64,000 bases of DNA from Promethearchaeota archaeon Loki_b31 (GCA_005222975.1 NJBI01000002.1:62001-126000); one strand, 5' to 3'; shown: positions 43,631 through 53,335, counted from the first letter of the stretch. Numbers and translations: made by a program. The notes: generated by a model not told the origin, from the letters alone.

Positions 43631-46276
43631 TTAAGATATTGGTAGTTTTACGATAAATGTACTCCCCTTATTTCTTCCTTCTGATTCCGCTCGAATTTCA
43701 CCTTCGTGCAAACCTACTATCTCTTTTGAGATATATAATCCTAACCCTGTGCCTTGGATGTCGATATATTCATAACCCTCGCCATACCGTTCTATTTTAC
43801 CAAACCTAGTGAATATGAAATCCATTTCCTCTTGGGTAAGACCTATCCCTGTATCGTTAATAGAGATTTCAGCCCAATTTCCCTTTTTTTTTAAAACTAT
43901 CTTTATGTCCCCCTTTGGAGGTGTATTTTTTATAGCATTGGATAATAAATTCATGATTACTTGTTCAATCCTAATTTTATCCATTTTCAAAAAAAGGCTC
44001 TCAGGAAGCGTAAGGTTTAAATTAGTTTTTCTCTCTCTTAATAAAAACATTAATTCTTTTGAGACATCCCTAATAAGTTCGCTCAGATCGTTGGATTCTT
44101 TTTGTAATTTGAATTTACTATATTCAATTCTAGAGATATCAATTAAATTATCGACTAAATGTTTTAACCTTTTACCCCCCTTTTCAATAAGTTCTATTAA
44201 CTCTAATTCCTCTTTACTTAATTTTTCTCCATACAGGGTTAAAAGGAGTTCACAACCTCCACTAATTGAAACGAGAGGTGTTTTTAATTCGTGCGAAACT
44301 CTCGAAATTAAATTTTTTCTAAGCTGATCAAGTTCCTTCAATTTTTTTAATTCCTCATCAACAAGGAACTCAGCTTCTTTTTTTTTAGTGATATCTGTAA
44401 ATAACGCTTGAACATATGTTTCATCCCTGATATTCATCAGAGCTGCTTGAAGATTTGCCCAAAAAATCGTCCCATTCTTTCTTTGTATTTGAATATCTAT
44501 TCGATGCATTTTTTCTCCTTTTACAAACTTTTTAAAAAGTGCGAAAATTGTTGATAAGTAATCTGGATGTATTATTGAAAGATCCATAAACCCTTTACCA
44601 ATTATTTCGTCTATCTTATAACCAAACATTACTTCGGTTGTTGGATTAGCATCTACAACGACACCTTGTGAATTAATTAATACTACTGAAAAAGGCGTGT
44701 TCTCATAGATGTTACGATATTTTCTCTCTGATTCTTTTAATTTTTGTTCGGTAATTTTTCGTTCCGTAATATTTACAACAGTAACTAAGTTCGCATTTCG
44801 TCCTCTAAATAAAATTGTTTTAGAGAAATTATCTAACCAAATAATTTTTTTAGATTTATTTATTAGGCGATATTGATAATAATTTTTTATGTCATTTGAA
44901 CCCAATTGTTTCTTTTTAGCTTTTTCTATTACCCAATCCCTATCATCTGGATGAATTACGCTTGCAAACCAACCAGGTTCCCAATTCTTTACTTCTTCGA
45001 TTGTATATCCTATTAGATCAGCGAATTGTTTATTAATGTATTTAACCAAATCATCTTGTATTACACATATGCCCAATAACGATTGTTCGGCTATAGATCT
45101 GAATTTTTCTTCAGATTCTCTCAATTCTTGCTCCAAATTGTATTTTTCTGTAATGTCGATAAAAGTTCCTTCAATACCAAACGGATTTCCTTCTTTATCA
45201 AGCATTAAATGAGAATTTAATTGGACAACAACTTTTTTACCTTCTTTAGTTAGGGATGGGCAGATGTAATTCTTAGCATAACTATCTTTTAATATCTGCT
45301 TTAAATAATTATCTCGATCTTCAGGAAATTGCCAAAAATCTGTTACTTTTTTGCCTATATGGCTCTCTGTTTGATCATATTCTAAAATCTTATTATGGGC
45401 GGGATTATGGTTTATCATCGTTCCATCTAAAGCAACTTGATAAAAACCAACATCTAGATTATTAATCATATCGCGATATTTAAGTTCAGATTCCTTTAGT
45501 TTCTCTTCTGCCTTTTTTCTTTCCGTTATATCTTCTGTGCGCACAATTATTAAATCAGGATCGACGTAACCGTAATTTACTAATAAATATTTCTCATCTT
45601 TCGAGAAACTATATCTATACTTCATTTCTCTCGTAATATGAGTTTTTTCATTCATACATAGATGTAAATCGTTCAAAATATCGGGACGATCTTTATACAT
45701 TTCAAATGCGTTAGTTCCTAAAAAAGTTTCTACATTCCCTTGAGTTATTTTATCTGCGGCGTTATTAAAATCAATGAAAACAAAATCATCTCCTATTTTT
45801 CTCCAAGTATAAGCAGGAATTGGACCTTCCTTAAATAAAGCTTTGAACATTTCTGCTGATTCTTTTAATTTTTGTGCTGTTTTTTTCCGTTTGGTGATGT
45901 TTTTGGCTATTCCTAATATTCCGTACATTCTACCATTTTTTTTTAAGGGAATGCCGTATGTTTCGATAAATATATAATCGCCCGTTTTTGTTTTAAGCTT
46001 GTATTCCCTCTTGGCAGATTGTTTCCCCGTTTTTGTTATTTCCTTCAATGTGTTATATGCCTTAATCAAATTATCTCTGTCAAGCAAATCAGTAAAAGTC
46101 AAATTAAGAATGTCCTTCCTTTCATAACCGAGAGAAATTAAAGTTAATTCATTTGCATCAAGAAAATTACCGTTTAAATCATTTACATAAATTAAATCCA
46201 AAGAGTGTTCAAATAAATCCTTGAATTTTTCTCTAACTTCTTCTTTATTATAATCTATATCCATATCCATCACCAA
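43631..46276 (-). CDS. sensor histidine kinase with five PAS domains
   Basis: The 881-residue protein has no membrane segments. Five PAS domains follow in series: about 15-130 (SLDLIYVNDLNGNFLDANEL), 140-262, 265-385 (LDVGFYQVALDGTMINHNPA), 390-510 and 515-640 (NTPFSVVLINSQGVVVDANP). The dimerisation/phosphoacceptor domain has the H-box RVSHELKTPLVSISGG (about 662). The ATPase domain has the N-box VIMNLLSNAIKNTP (about 762), DTGIGLTQEEM and GTGLGLYISKEIVGLH. No receiver domain is attached, and no response regulator is nearby. It lies between porC and porD on the opposite strand and could sense a cytosolic redox or metabolite signal. Confidence 0.93.
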   Translation of the reverse strand: MVMDMDIDYNKEEVREKFKDLFEHSLDLIYVNDLNGNFLDANELTLISLGYERKDILNLTFTDLLDRDNLIKAYNTLKEITKTGKQSAKREYKLKTKTGDYIFIETYGIPLKKNGRMYGILGIAKNITKRKKTAQKLKESAEMFKALFKEGPIPAYTWRKIGDDFVFIDFNNAADKITQGNVETFLGTNAFEMYKDRPDILNDLHLCMNEKTHITREMKYRYSFSKDEKYLLVNYGYVDPDLIIVRTEDITERKKAEEKLKESELKYRDMINNLDVGFYQVALDGTMINHNPAHNKILEYDQTESHIGKKVTDFWQFPEDRDNYLKQILKDSYAKNYICPSLTKEGKKVVVQLNSHLMLDKEGNPFGIEGTFIDITEKYNLEQELRESEEKFRSIAEQSLLGICVIQDDLVKYINKQFADLIGYTIEEVKNWEPGWFASVIHPDDRDWVIEKAKKKQLGSNDIKNYYQYRLINKSKKIIWLDNFSKTILFRGRNANLVTVVNITERKITEQKLKESERKYRNIYENTPFSVVLINSQGVVVDANPTTEVMFGYKIDEIIGKGFMDLSIIHPDYLSTIFALFKKFVKGEKMHRIDIQIQRKNGTIFWANLQAALMNIRDETYVQALFTDITKKKEAEFLVDEELKKLKELDQLRKNLISRVSHELKTPLVSISGGCELLLTLYGEKLSKEELELIELIEKGGKRLKHLVDNLIDISRIEYSKFKLQKESNDLSELIRDVSKELMFLLRERKTNLNLTLPESLFLKMDKIRIEQVIMNLLSNAIKNTPPKGDIKIVLKKKGNWAEISINDTGIGLTQEEMDFIFTRFGKIERYGEGYEYIDIQGTGLGLYISKEIVGLHEGEIRAESEGRNKGSTFIVKLPIS

Positions 46277-46527
46277 AAGAACTGATATTTATTCGTAATT
46301 TATGTTATTTTCTAAAGAGATAATGAAATTGTTGAATATAAATTTCTTTCTTTTTCGAAAGACTAACATTTTTTTTTAATAATATTGTATGAGTATATTA
46401 ATCGCCTTTTCTTAGATAATTTCTTTGAGTTCTATTGAATAGCCCTATTTTAATTAATCGGAAGAGTTTTATTTCAATAGTTATTAATTTTTATATTGGC
46501 TTTTATTCATTAATTTGTGTGATATCT

Positions 46528-46827
46528 ATGGCTAATACGAAAAAGGATTATCAAAAAATCTTAGGTTCCGTTCAAAAACCCGTAAAGGGAGAAGCTGGGA
46601 AAACGGGCACATGGAGCCCTAAAAAACCCGTAATTGATTTAGAAAAATGTATTCCGGCAAAATCGGGAAAACCTAGCTGTTTTAATTGTTGGTTATATTG
46701 TCCAGAAGCAGTAGTATCTAGGACTATTCCTCCTAAAATAGATTTAGAATATTGTAAAGGATGTGGAATTTGCATGGAAGAATGTCCTGTAAATGCAATT
46801 AAAATGGTTGAGGTGAAAATTAAATGA
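46528..46827 (+). CDS. porD: 2-oxoacid:ferredoxin oxidoreductase delta subunit
   Basis: The 99-residue ferredoxin-like chain carries electrons from the thiamine site to ferredoxin. From the ATG at 46528 it reads MANTKKDYQKIL..., with cluster sites IPAKSGKPSCFNCWLYCPE (about 45-63) and CKGCGICMEECPV (about 77-89). The first set is CFNCWLYC plus an earlier C, as in other PorD chains. A longer upstream frame from 46435 is hydrophobic and unlikely. The stop overlaps the porA ATG by 4 bases. Confidence 0.92.
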   Translation: MANTKKDYQKILGSVQKPVKGEAGKTGTWSPKKPVIDLEKCIPAKSGKPSCFNCWLYCPEAVVSRTIPPKIDLEYCKGCGICMEECPVNAIKMVEVKIK

Positions 46828-48119
46828 CAATTACAGAAAAGAAATCTGATAAAATTAGTCATAAAATTAAGATTTTGACAGGAAACCATGCAGCAGCTCA
46901 AGCTCTCAGGCAAGCTAAAGTTGGCGTCGTTGCAGCTTACCCAATAACCCCCCAAAGTCCGGTCGTTGAAAAAATAGCTGAATTTATTTCGAAAGGCAAA
47001 ATGAATACTCGTTTTGTTAAAGTGGAATCAGAACATTCCGCATTAGCGGTTTGTTGCGCGGCTTCGGCTACAGGGTCAAGAGTTGGCACGGCAACATCTT
47101 CTCATGGATTAATGTTGATGTATGAAATGTTACCGTGGGCTGCGGGCAATAGATTACCAATAATAATAAATTTGGCAACTAGAGCAACAGGAGCTCCTTG
47201 GTCAGTTTGGACGGATCACCAAGACTTTATTACTATGCGTGATGTTGGTTGGATTCAAATGTTTTGCATGGACAATCAAGAAATTTACGATACAAATATT
47301 CAAGCTTTTAGAATTGCGGAAGATCCAAGAGTTTTTCTTCCAACAGTGGTAGCTTATGATGGTTATATATTATCCCATACTATGATGCCCGTAATCCTAG
47401 AAAAACAAGAAGATATTGATGATTTTCTACCTCCTCTAAAACATCATATAAATTTATCAGATATGTCTCAAGTGAAGGGTATAGATCCTGTCACCACGCC
47501 TCATTTAATAGATCGGGGTGAAGAAGGAATCGCTCCAGGGTATTTTGAGTATAGATATGCGATGCAAAAAGCTCTTGAAAATTCAATTGATATTATTGTT
47601 GAAGTTCATGACAAATTTGCTGATAAATTTGGGCGCTCTTACGGAAATGGAATTTACAAGACACACTTAACTGAAGACGCGGATACTATTATTTTTGCAA
47701 TGGGTTCAGTAGCTTCTCAAGCTCGAAATGTGATTAAAAAACTTCGAAAAGACGGGTTAAAAATTGGTTTAGTGAGCTTGAAGCTATTTAGACCGTTTCC
47801 CGTCTCGTATCTAAGAGAGTTTTTCAAAAATAAAAAGCAAGTCGTCGTTTTTGATAGGGATATTGGTTATGGATACGAAGGCGTGTTATCATACGAGTTG
47901 AAAGCTGCTTTATATGGTTTGAAAAATAGCCCCTTTATTAAAGGATTTATAGTAGGGTTAGGGGGTAGAGATATTACTGATCAACATATTATAAAGGGCG
48001 TGTATAAAGTAATTGAAGAATCCGAAATAGGGATAATAACACATAAAACTGATTTTATTGGTTTAAGATTGGAAGAGTTAGGTGATTATGACGAATCAGA
48101 ATATTTCAAAGGAGGTTAA
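46824..48119 (+). CDS. porA: 2-oxoacid:ferredoxin oxidoreductase alpha subunit
   Basis: The 431-residue alpha chain has ILTGNHAAAQALRQAKVGVV (about 13-32), then AYPITPQSPVVEKIAEF, the substrate- and thiamine-pyrimidine-binding stretch. KVESEHSALAVCCAASATGS (about 70) and TSSHGLMLMYEMLPWAAG follow. The C-terminal domain (about 260-400) includes FAMGSVASQARNVIKKL and QVVVFDRDIGYGYEG. It works with the adjacent beta chain. The start overlaps the delta stop, showing translational coupling. Confidence 0.94.
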   Translation: MTITEKKSDKISHKIKILTGNHAAAQALRQAKVGVVAAYPITPQSPVVEKIAEFISKGKMNTRFVKVESEHSALAVCCAASATGSRVGTATSSHGLMLMYEMLPWAAGNRLPIIINLATRATGAPWSVWTDHQDFITMRDVGWIQMFCMDNQEIYDTNIQAFRIAEDPRVFLPTVVAYDGYILSHTMMPVILEKQEDIDDFLPPLKHHINLSDMSQVKGIDPVTTPHLIDRGEEGIAPGYFEYRYAMQKALENSIDIIVEVHDKFADKFGRSYGNGIYKTHLTEDADTIIFAMGSVASQARNVIKKLRKDGLKIGLVSLKLFRPFPVSYLREFFKNKKQVVVFDRDIGYGYEGVLSYELKAALYGLKNSPFIKGFIVGLGGRDITDQHIIKGVYKVIEESEIGIITHKTDFIGLRLEELGDYDESEYFKGG

Positions 48120-48125
48120 GATATA

Positions 48126-49025
48126 TTGGTTAAATTAATGGATATACCTGAAGAAGAATTTATTTACCCCGGTACTAGAGCGTGCGCAGGATGCTCAATG
48201 GCGTTATTATATAGAATTGCTCTAAAAGCCCTTGGGCCAAAAACAATTATTACTGTACCAGCTTCGTGCCTAACTGTTTTACACGGAATGCAAGGGTTTT
48301 GTACCACTAAAGTTTCTGTGCTTCATACTCCTTTTGCCACTACGGGCGCTTCTGCTTCTGGAATTGTAGCTTCACTTGAAGATAAAGGATTAGCCAACGA
48401 TGTTAATGTCGTTGCGTTTGCGGGGGATGGCGGAACTGTAGATATTGGAATTCAGAGTTTGAGCGGAGCGGTTGAGAGAGGGACCAACTTTATTTTTGCT
48501 TGTTATGATAACGAGGCGTATATGAATACAGGAGTTCAAAGAAGTGGAAGTACACCACCTGGTGCTTATAGCACAACAACTCCTAATGGTAAAGTGGGGT
48601 ATAAAAAAAATATGGCTAAAATTATGGAGGCACATGGCATCCCTTACGTTGCAACAGCAATTTCGTCTTATCCGCTTGATCTATACGATAAATTTAAGAA
48701 CGCTCAAAATATTTTCGGTCCAAAATATATACACATTCTTGCTCCTTGCCCTCCGGGATGGGGATATAATCCAAAAGATTCAATTGAGATTGGGAGATTA
48801 GCTGTTCAAACGGGGTTCTGGCCGTTATATGAAGTAATTAACGGTAAGTTTATTTTATCAAAAGATAGTAAAAGATTTTTAGACCCAACAAAACGCAAAC
48901 CTATTGAGGAATATTTAAAAATCCAAAAAAGATTTAGAACCATCTCTGAGAGCCAAATTGAGAATTATAGACGATATATTAGCGATCTATGGGAAGCGAT
49001 TAAAGAAAGAATTGAAAAAAAATAA
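48126..49025 (+). CDS. porB: 2-oxoacid:ferredoxin oxidoreductase beta subunit
   Basis: The 299-residue beta chain binds thiamine pyrophosphate through the GDG motif AFAGDGGTVDIGIQSLSGA (about 98-116), and then CYDNEAYMNTGVQRSGSTPP. Cysteines for the 4Fe-4S cluster appear in TRACAGCSMALLY (about 18-30) and ILAPCPPGWGY (about 200). The start is TTG 48126, with GGAGG nine bases upstream, so it is favoured over the ATG at 48138. It completes the delta-alpha-beta set. Pyruvate is the default substrate, but others are possible. Confidence 0.94.
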   Translation: MVKLMDIPEEEFIYPGTRACAGCSMALLYRIALKALGPKTIITVPASCLTVLHGMQGFCTTKVSVLHTPFATTGASASGIVASLEDKGLANDVNVVAFAGDGGTVDIGIQSLSGAVERGTNFIFACYDNEAYMNTGVQRSGSTPPGAYSTTTPNGKVGYKKNMAKIMEAHGIPYVATAISSYPLDLYDKFKNAQNIFGPKYIHILAPCPPGWGYNPKDSIEIGRLAVQTGFWPLYEVINGKFILSKDSKRFLDPTKRKPIEEYLKIQKRFRTISESQIENYRRYISDLWEAIKERIEKK

Positions 49026-49145
49026 CTTATTTTCAACAGATTTTTTTTAGTTATTTTAATTTTTTCTAATTTTATTATTTTAACAACATAGTTAAGATAT
49101 AGAAAAAAATATAAATTATTTAGAGTTAAAAATTATTGATTATCT

Positions 49146-49931
49146 ATGCTGAAGACATACATTTTCAACGAACCTAATAAAAAATGGGTCGAGGAAAACA
49201 CAAGCTTACTTTACCACGATTTATGCGCTATTTTGGATGAAGAGCGTAAAATTATCTATCTATGGAACGGGCCAAAAAGCTCTAAAGAAAGGCTTAATAG
49301 AGGATATAAATTGTTAGAAAATTTAATGTCCAACTATCCTCACATACATTTCCAATTATCTATTTTAAAGAAAGAAATTCCAGATTATATTCAAAATAAA
49401 TTGGATTTAATGTTAAAAGAAATAAAACAAGAAGACGAAAGAGAGCACCAAAAGTTTACAAGATTTATTACAATTAGGTTATATTTAATTTTTCTAGTAG
49501 TGTCTTTGATTTTACCGATATTATCTGCTTTAAATTTAGGTTCTTCTTTGTCTTGGACGAATGTTGGCAATAATTTTGAGGTTAGTGCGGATTTGTACCA
49601 TAATTGGCTCTATGTTTCGTATATATTAATAGTAATTTCTTTGATTTCTTTTGTTATTATTACAACGATAGGTATCTTTGAGATCGAACATCAAGCTATT
49701 GTTTTTTCCTTATTAGGCGTGATAATTTGCAGCGGAATAGCGTTTTATCTACACCAAGGAATTTTCTTGTTTATATTTGAAGAAGGATCAACCACTTCAA
49801 TTTATTATATCAAACAAAATGATATCTTTATATTTTTAATTGTAATTATTACAGGCATTATGATTTTTGAGTTACCAAATGTGAAAAAACTCATCTCATT
49901 CATTATATCCTACAGAAAATATATTTTTTGA
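49146..49931 (+). CDS. gelsolin-like domain fused to membrane helices
   Basis: The 261-residue protein has two parts. Residues about 1-95 resemble a single gelsolin-type domain: LLYHDLCAILDEERKIIYLW (about 21-40), then NGPKSSKERLNRGYKLLENL (about 41-60), in the place of the family's ILD...IYVWxGxxSSxxER pattern. The C-terminal 150 residues contain about four hydrophobic helices (about 108-130, 150-175, 182-200, 222-245). Asgard archaea are known to encode gelsolin domains that act on their actins; this one appears to be membrane-tethered. The gelsolin call is from pattern only, so the confidence is moderate. The gene is adjacent to RIO2. Confidence 0.6.
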   Translation: MLKTYIFNEPNKKWVEENTSLLYHDLCAILDEERKIIYLWNGPKSSKERLNRGYKLLENLMSNYPHIHFQLSILKKEIPDYIQNKLDLMLKEIKQEDEREHQKFTRFITIRLYLIFLVVSLILPILSALNLGSSLSWTNVGNNFEVSADLYHNWLYVSYILIVISLISFVIITTIGIFEIEHQAIVFSLLGVIICSGIAFYLHQGIFLFIFEEGSTTSIYYIKQNDIFIFLIVIITGIMIFELPNVKKLISFIISYRKYIF

Positions 49932-50028
49932 TCTGTTAAGTTTCAATTTAAAAGAAATGTTTTTAAATATTAACTTAATAATTTTTAGATAAGTGTCTTA
50001 AATTAAAAGAAATTATAAGATAATTGAT

Positions 50029-50916
50029 ATGGCTGAAGCAGCAAAATTACTTGAGAAAAAAAAGCTGGAAAAGGAAGATTTAAGAATTTTAATGGGAATT
50101 GAGATCGGAATGAAAAGATCTAAATATGTTACGATAAATAACATAAAATTCTACTCTAGGAATCCAATAGAAGAAACCTTATTTCGTCTTAAAAAAGTAC
50201 ATAAATTAGATTTAATAATAAGAGATTCTTCTAAAAATGATATAGCATATACCCTTAATTCTATTGGTTACGATGCACTAGCTCTTCACACCTTGGTTGA
50301 GAGAGAGATAATTAGTAAGTTAGGACCTATAATAGGTAAAGGTAAAGAATCAGACGTCTATGGTTGTATGGACGATAACGAAAATATTTTCGCTTTAAAA
50401 ATTTATAGGATGGGAAGGACCAGTTTTAAAAACATTAAGATGTTAAGAAGCTTTCTTGGTGATCGAAAACATATATCTTGGTTGTATGTTAACAGACTTG
50501 CCGCTAAAAAAGAATTTGACGCTTTAAGTAAAATTTACAAACTTAAATTAGATACACCTAAACCAATAGGTTTTAATCGACATATAATAGTAATGTCATA
50601 CTTAAGAGGAAAAGAATTAGCGTATTATCAAAATCTTAAAAATCCAAATAAGATTTTTAACAAGATCATCAAACAAATTAAAGTAATTTATCAAAAAGCG
50701 AATATGATCCATGGAGATCTAGGAGAATTCAATATAGTAGTAGATAATAAAGGAAATATATTAATAATCGATTGGCTACAATGGATTCCGTCAGATCACC
50801 CAAACGCAAAATCAATTTTAGAAAGAGATATTGAAAATGTGTGTAACTTCTTTCAAAAGAAATACCATATAGAAAGCAACCCTGTTGAGATTATTCAATC
50901 ATTTAAAAAAAAGTAA
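50029..50916 (+). CDS. rio2: RIO2-type atypical protein kinase
   Basis: The 295-residue protein has an N-terminal winged helix (about 10-95, e.g. NSIGYDALALHTLVEREII) followed by a RIO kinase domain. The glycine loop is IGKGKESDVYGC (about 104-115), the catalytic loop is MIHGDLGEFNIVV (about 225-237) and the metal loop is LIIDWLQWIP, compared with the usual IDFPQ. RIO2 acts in late small-subunit ribosome assembly in archaea and eukaryotes. It is oriented with the gelsolin-like gene upstream (97-base gap) and converges with the methyltransferase. Confidence 0.94.
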   Translation: MAEAAKLLEKKKLEKEDLRILMGIEIGMKRSKYVTINNIKFYSRNPIEETLFRLKKVHKLDLIIRDSSKNDIAYTLNSIGYDALALHTLVEREIISKLGPIIGKGKESDVYGCMDDNENIFALKIYRMGRTSFKNIKMLRSFLGDRKHISWLYVNRLAAKKEFDALSKIYKLKLDTPKPIGFNRHIIVMSYLRGKELAYYQNLKNPNKIFNKIIKQIKVIYQKANMIHGDLGEFNIVVDNKGNILIIDWLQWIPSDHPNAKSILERDIENVCNFFQKKYHIESNPVEIIQSFKKK

Positions 50917-50924
50917 ATTTAGAA

Positions 50925-51545
50925 TTAATGTTTATTTAGACTTCCTTGAATAATCACATCTTCTATATTCTCTAAAAACTCAGTCTTAAGGTTTATTGTA
51001 TGTGTTTTTAAATATGCTATTAAATCATCTACTTTCAATTGTTTTCGTAGGATTGATAATCTTAAAAGCGAATCCTTTTGACCAACTCGAATAAATTCGC
51101 CCAAACCTTTCTTTATGACTGGTAAATTTTGGAGTGATGTGATTGAAAAAATTGCATTAAAGCTATCCTGTCTTAGCGGTAAGTTTTCGATATCTCCTAA
51201 AATTAGATTTATATCTTCAATATCTTTTAATTTTTTAGATTTGTCACAAAAGTTCATTAGCATTTTCCAAGAGATATCTATTCCAATATATTTGACCTTC
51301 TTCTTTATATTATCGATATTTAAGTTAAAAACATATTCAATTAATAGGCCTGTACCACAACCAGCGTCTAGAATGGTTTTATAATTTAAATTACAATTTC
51401 TAAAAAGAATTTTATACTTTTCTTTTTGGATTTTACTATATCTATTATCATAGAAGCTTGAGGTTGAATTATATTTCTCAATAATATTTTTTTTCTTATC
51501 TAAATCTTTATTTAAAAGTTTCAAGAAAATTACCAAACAGATCAA
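50925..51545 (-). CDS. SAM-dependent class I methyltransferase
   Basis: The 206-residue product has motif I ILDAGCGTGLLIEYVF (about 58-73), an acidic residue after strand 2 in YIGIDISWKMLMN (about 86), and ILGDIENLPLRQDSFNAIFS (about 113-132) as motifs II/III. The first 15 residues are hydrophobic. Length and motifs suggest a small-molecule, quinone-like or RNA-modifying enzyme of the UbiE/Trm type; the substrate is not known. It lies between the convergent RIO2 gene and the divergent LSm gene. Confidence 0.87.
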   Translation of the reverse strand: MICLVIFLKLLNKDLDKKKNIIEKYNSTSSFYDNRYSKIQKEKYKILFRNCNLNYKTILDAGCGTGLLIEYVFNLNIDNIKKKVKYIGIDISWKMLMNFCDKSKKLKDIEDINLILGDIENLPLRQDSFNAIFSITSLQNLPVIKKGLGEFIRVGQKDSLLRLSILRKQLKVDDLIAYLKTHTINLKTEFLENIEDVIIQGSLNKH

Positions 51546-51655
51546 AATATAAGAATAATTAATATCCGATAAAAAGGTTTTAATTCAAAAAAGTTTTTCT
51601 TTAAATTATCTTTTCAATAATTATATTATAAATGTTTTTTAGTAAAGGTTAAAAT

Positions 51656-51913
51656 ATGTCAAACCAAAATATTAGAAATAGGAACCCTCTAGCAATCCTT
51701 CAAAATGCCCAGAACAGTCAGATATTGCTCAGACTAAAAGATGGCACTGAATATAAAGGGCTCTTAAAAGAAATTGATGCTTACATGAACATGATTCTAG
51801 AAGATGCGACTGAAATCATGGAGGGTAGTCCCGTAGCTAAATATAACGAAATATTTATTCGTGGTAATAATTTGCTTTTCATAAAACCGGACGCAAATCA
51901 GCTAAAAATATAA
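51656..51913 (+). CDS. Sm-like RNA-binding protein (LSm/SmAP)
   Basis: The 85-residue protein has the Sm1 motif ILLRLKDGTEYKGLLKEIDA (about 23-42), followed by YMNMILEDATEI, and the Sm2 motif IFIRGNNLLFIKP (about 67-79). Archaeal Sm proteins form heptameric rings that bind U-rich RNA. The start is an ATG with GGTTAAAATATG context. It is a single-gene unit, divergent from the methyltransferase. Confidence 0.95.
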   Translation: MSNQNIRNRNPLAILQNAQNSQILLRLKDGTEYKGLLKEIDAYMNMILEDATEIMEGSPVAKYNEIFIRGNNLLFIKPDANQLKI

Positions 51914-51994
51914 AAATCAAAAAATCTGAAGCATATCATCTAATCTAATTTCCTCGTTTCAAATGCTCAATTTTTAATTCTTAAATTATGTAAA

Positions 51995-52438
51995 TTGATT
52001 GATAATAAAAGCTCAGATTCCAATCTCGTATCAATTATTGGTTATGGAACTTTCATAACTCGGAATCTCTGGAAGGATAAACTCAATGTTGAAGTATGTC
52101 TTGTAAAAAATTTTACAAGAGTTTTTCCTAAAAATAGTTGGTTTCCTTATGTTTTACCTTCAAAGAATTCCTTTTGGACTTTAAAATTTGATGTGAACCA
52201 ACAAGAATTAGAATTGTTAGATTCAATCGAAGGAGTTTTTGATGATTTATTTGAACGAATAATCACCGAAGTTTATTTAAAAAATAATAGAAAATTGTCT
52301 GCTTATATCTATATACCTACAAAAAAGACAATAGCTTCACAAAAATTATCTCTGGAATTAGATAAAACCGATCGATGGAAGGAAGAAATTAAAAAATATC
52401 CCGAGATTGTTGAAACATTTCCCGAATTGGTGTTATAA
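51995..52438 (+). CDS. gamma-glutamylcyclotransferase-like (AIG2) protein
   Basis: The 147-residue product contains the GGCT-like entry motif SIIGYGTFITRNLW (about 13-26, canonical YGSxL/M), then hydrophobic strands (YVLPSKNSFWTLKFD). An acidic stretch lies near ELELLDSIEGVFDDLFER (about 71-88). This fold binds small glutamyl peptides or acts as a glutathione-processing or protein-modifying enzyme. Whether the catalytic glutamate is in place is not certain. The start is TTG 51995. It abuts the convergent phosphatase gene, with adjacent stop codons. Confidence 0.72.
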   Translation: MIDNKSSDSNLVSIIGYGTFITRNLWKDKLNVEVCLVKNFTRVFPKNSWFPYVLPSKNSFWTLKFDVNQQELELLDSIEGVFDDLFERIITEVYLKNNRKLSAYIYIPTKKTIASQKLSLELDKTDRWKEEIKKYPEIVETFPELVL

Positions 52439-53335
52439 TTATTTGATTAATTTTGGTTTTACCAAATTATTTTTTATAACGGCGTAGGACGCTGGATTTG
52501 GTGAAAACTTACCTAGATAATTAGCAGAAGAAAATATAGATAACAACCGCTCGTTGAAAAACCATCTATAACCTTCAGGGAAAACTTCGTGCGCTCTAAT
52601 TAAATATTTTAAACTATACTCTTTCATAAAATCATTAAAAACATCTTCTCCAAAAGATTTAATTCCAGGACCTCTAAAACTTTCTGAGAATCCTTTTAAG
52701 TCGGATTTAGGGTCATTCCACATAATTTGTACTAGGCTTTTTGCTATAGTTTTGAATACAGAAACAATATCTCTTGGTTTTAATCCTCTCAACTTCCTTA
52801 AAATCGCGATATCTTCGGGAATCCCGCCATGCAGACATAATATGCCTTTATTTACTAAAGCACAAAAGGGAAGTACATTGTATACGGCTAAAACTTCGTC
52901 AAATTTTTTTTGATCATTAAATCTGTATTTAAATTCTTGGAAGAATCCATAAGCCTTGTTCATTTCCAAAGTTTCGTGATTCCCTTTTAATAGATAGTAT
53001 CTATTTGGATATCTAATTTTTAACGCAAGAACCAAAATTAAACATTCTAACTGATTTGTACCCCGATCAACGATATCACCTAGAAAAATTACAAACTCAG
53101 GTTTTTTTTCATCTATTATTTCAATCAATCTCTGTAAAGTTTCTAAATTTCCATGAATATCTCCAATAACCCATACTTCGCTTTCGGAATCATCGAGGTT
53201 AAACTCTAATAACAATTTTTCTTCTTTAAAAATCTCTTCTGCTTTTCTTAAAATCTGTGAAATATAATTGAAATCTAATTTAGAGATTTTATATGGTTCC
53301 TTTATAATGTTGTTTAAAAACGGTTTATCTATCAT
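52439..53335 (-). CDS. PPP-family serine/threonine protein phosphatase
   Basis: The 298-residue enzyme carries the eukaryotic-type PPP metal-binding signatures in order: GDIHGNLETL (about 55-64), FLGDIVDRGTNQ (about 84-95), LLKGNHETLEM (about 118-128), LCLHGGIPEDI (about 164) and IRAHEVFPEGYRWFF (about 247-261). It resembles PP1/PP2A in layout and ends soon after the core. Such phosphatases are frequent in Asgard archaea. The SDS22-like LRR protein in this window may be a partner, which is speculative. Confidence 0.93.
   Translation of the reverse strand: MIDKPFLNNIIKEPYKISKLDFNYISQILRKAEEIFKEEKLLLEFNLDDSESEVWVIGDIHGNLETLQRLIEIIDEKKPEFVIFLGDIVDRGTNQLECLILVLALKIRYPNRYYLLKGNHETLEMNKAYGFFQEFKYRFNDQKKFDEVLAVYNVLPFCALVNKGILCLHGGIPEDIAILRKLRGLKPRDIVSVFKTIAKSLVQIMWNDPKSDLKGFSESFRGPGIKSFGEDVFNDFMKEYSLKYLIRAHEVFPEGYRWFFNERLLSIFSSANYLGKFSPNPASYAVIKNNLVKPKLIK

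Noticed and set aside
43809-44327. 172-residue plus-strand frame inside the histidine kinase
   Set aside because: It lies antisense to the conserved ATPase and H-box region and has no family features.
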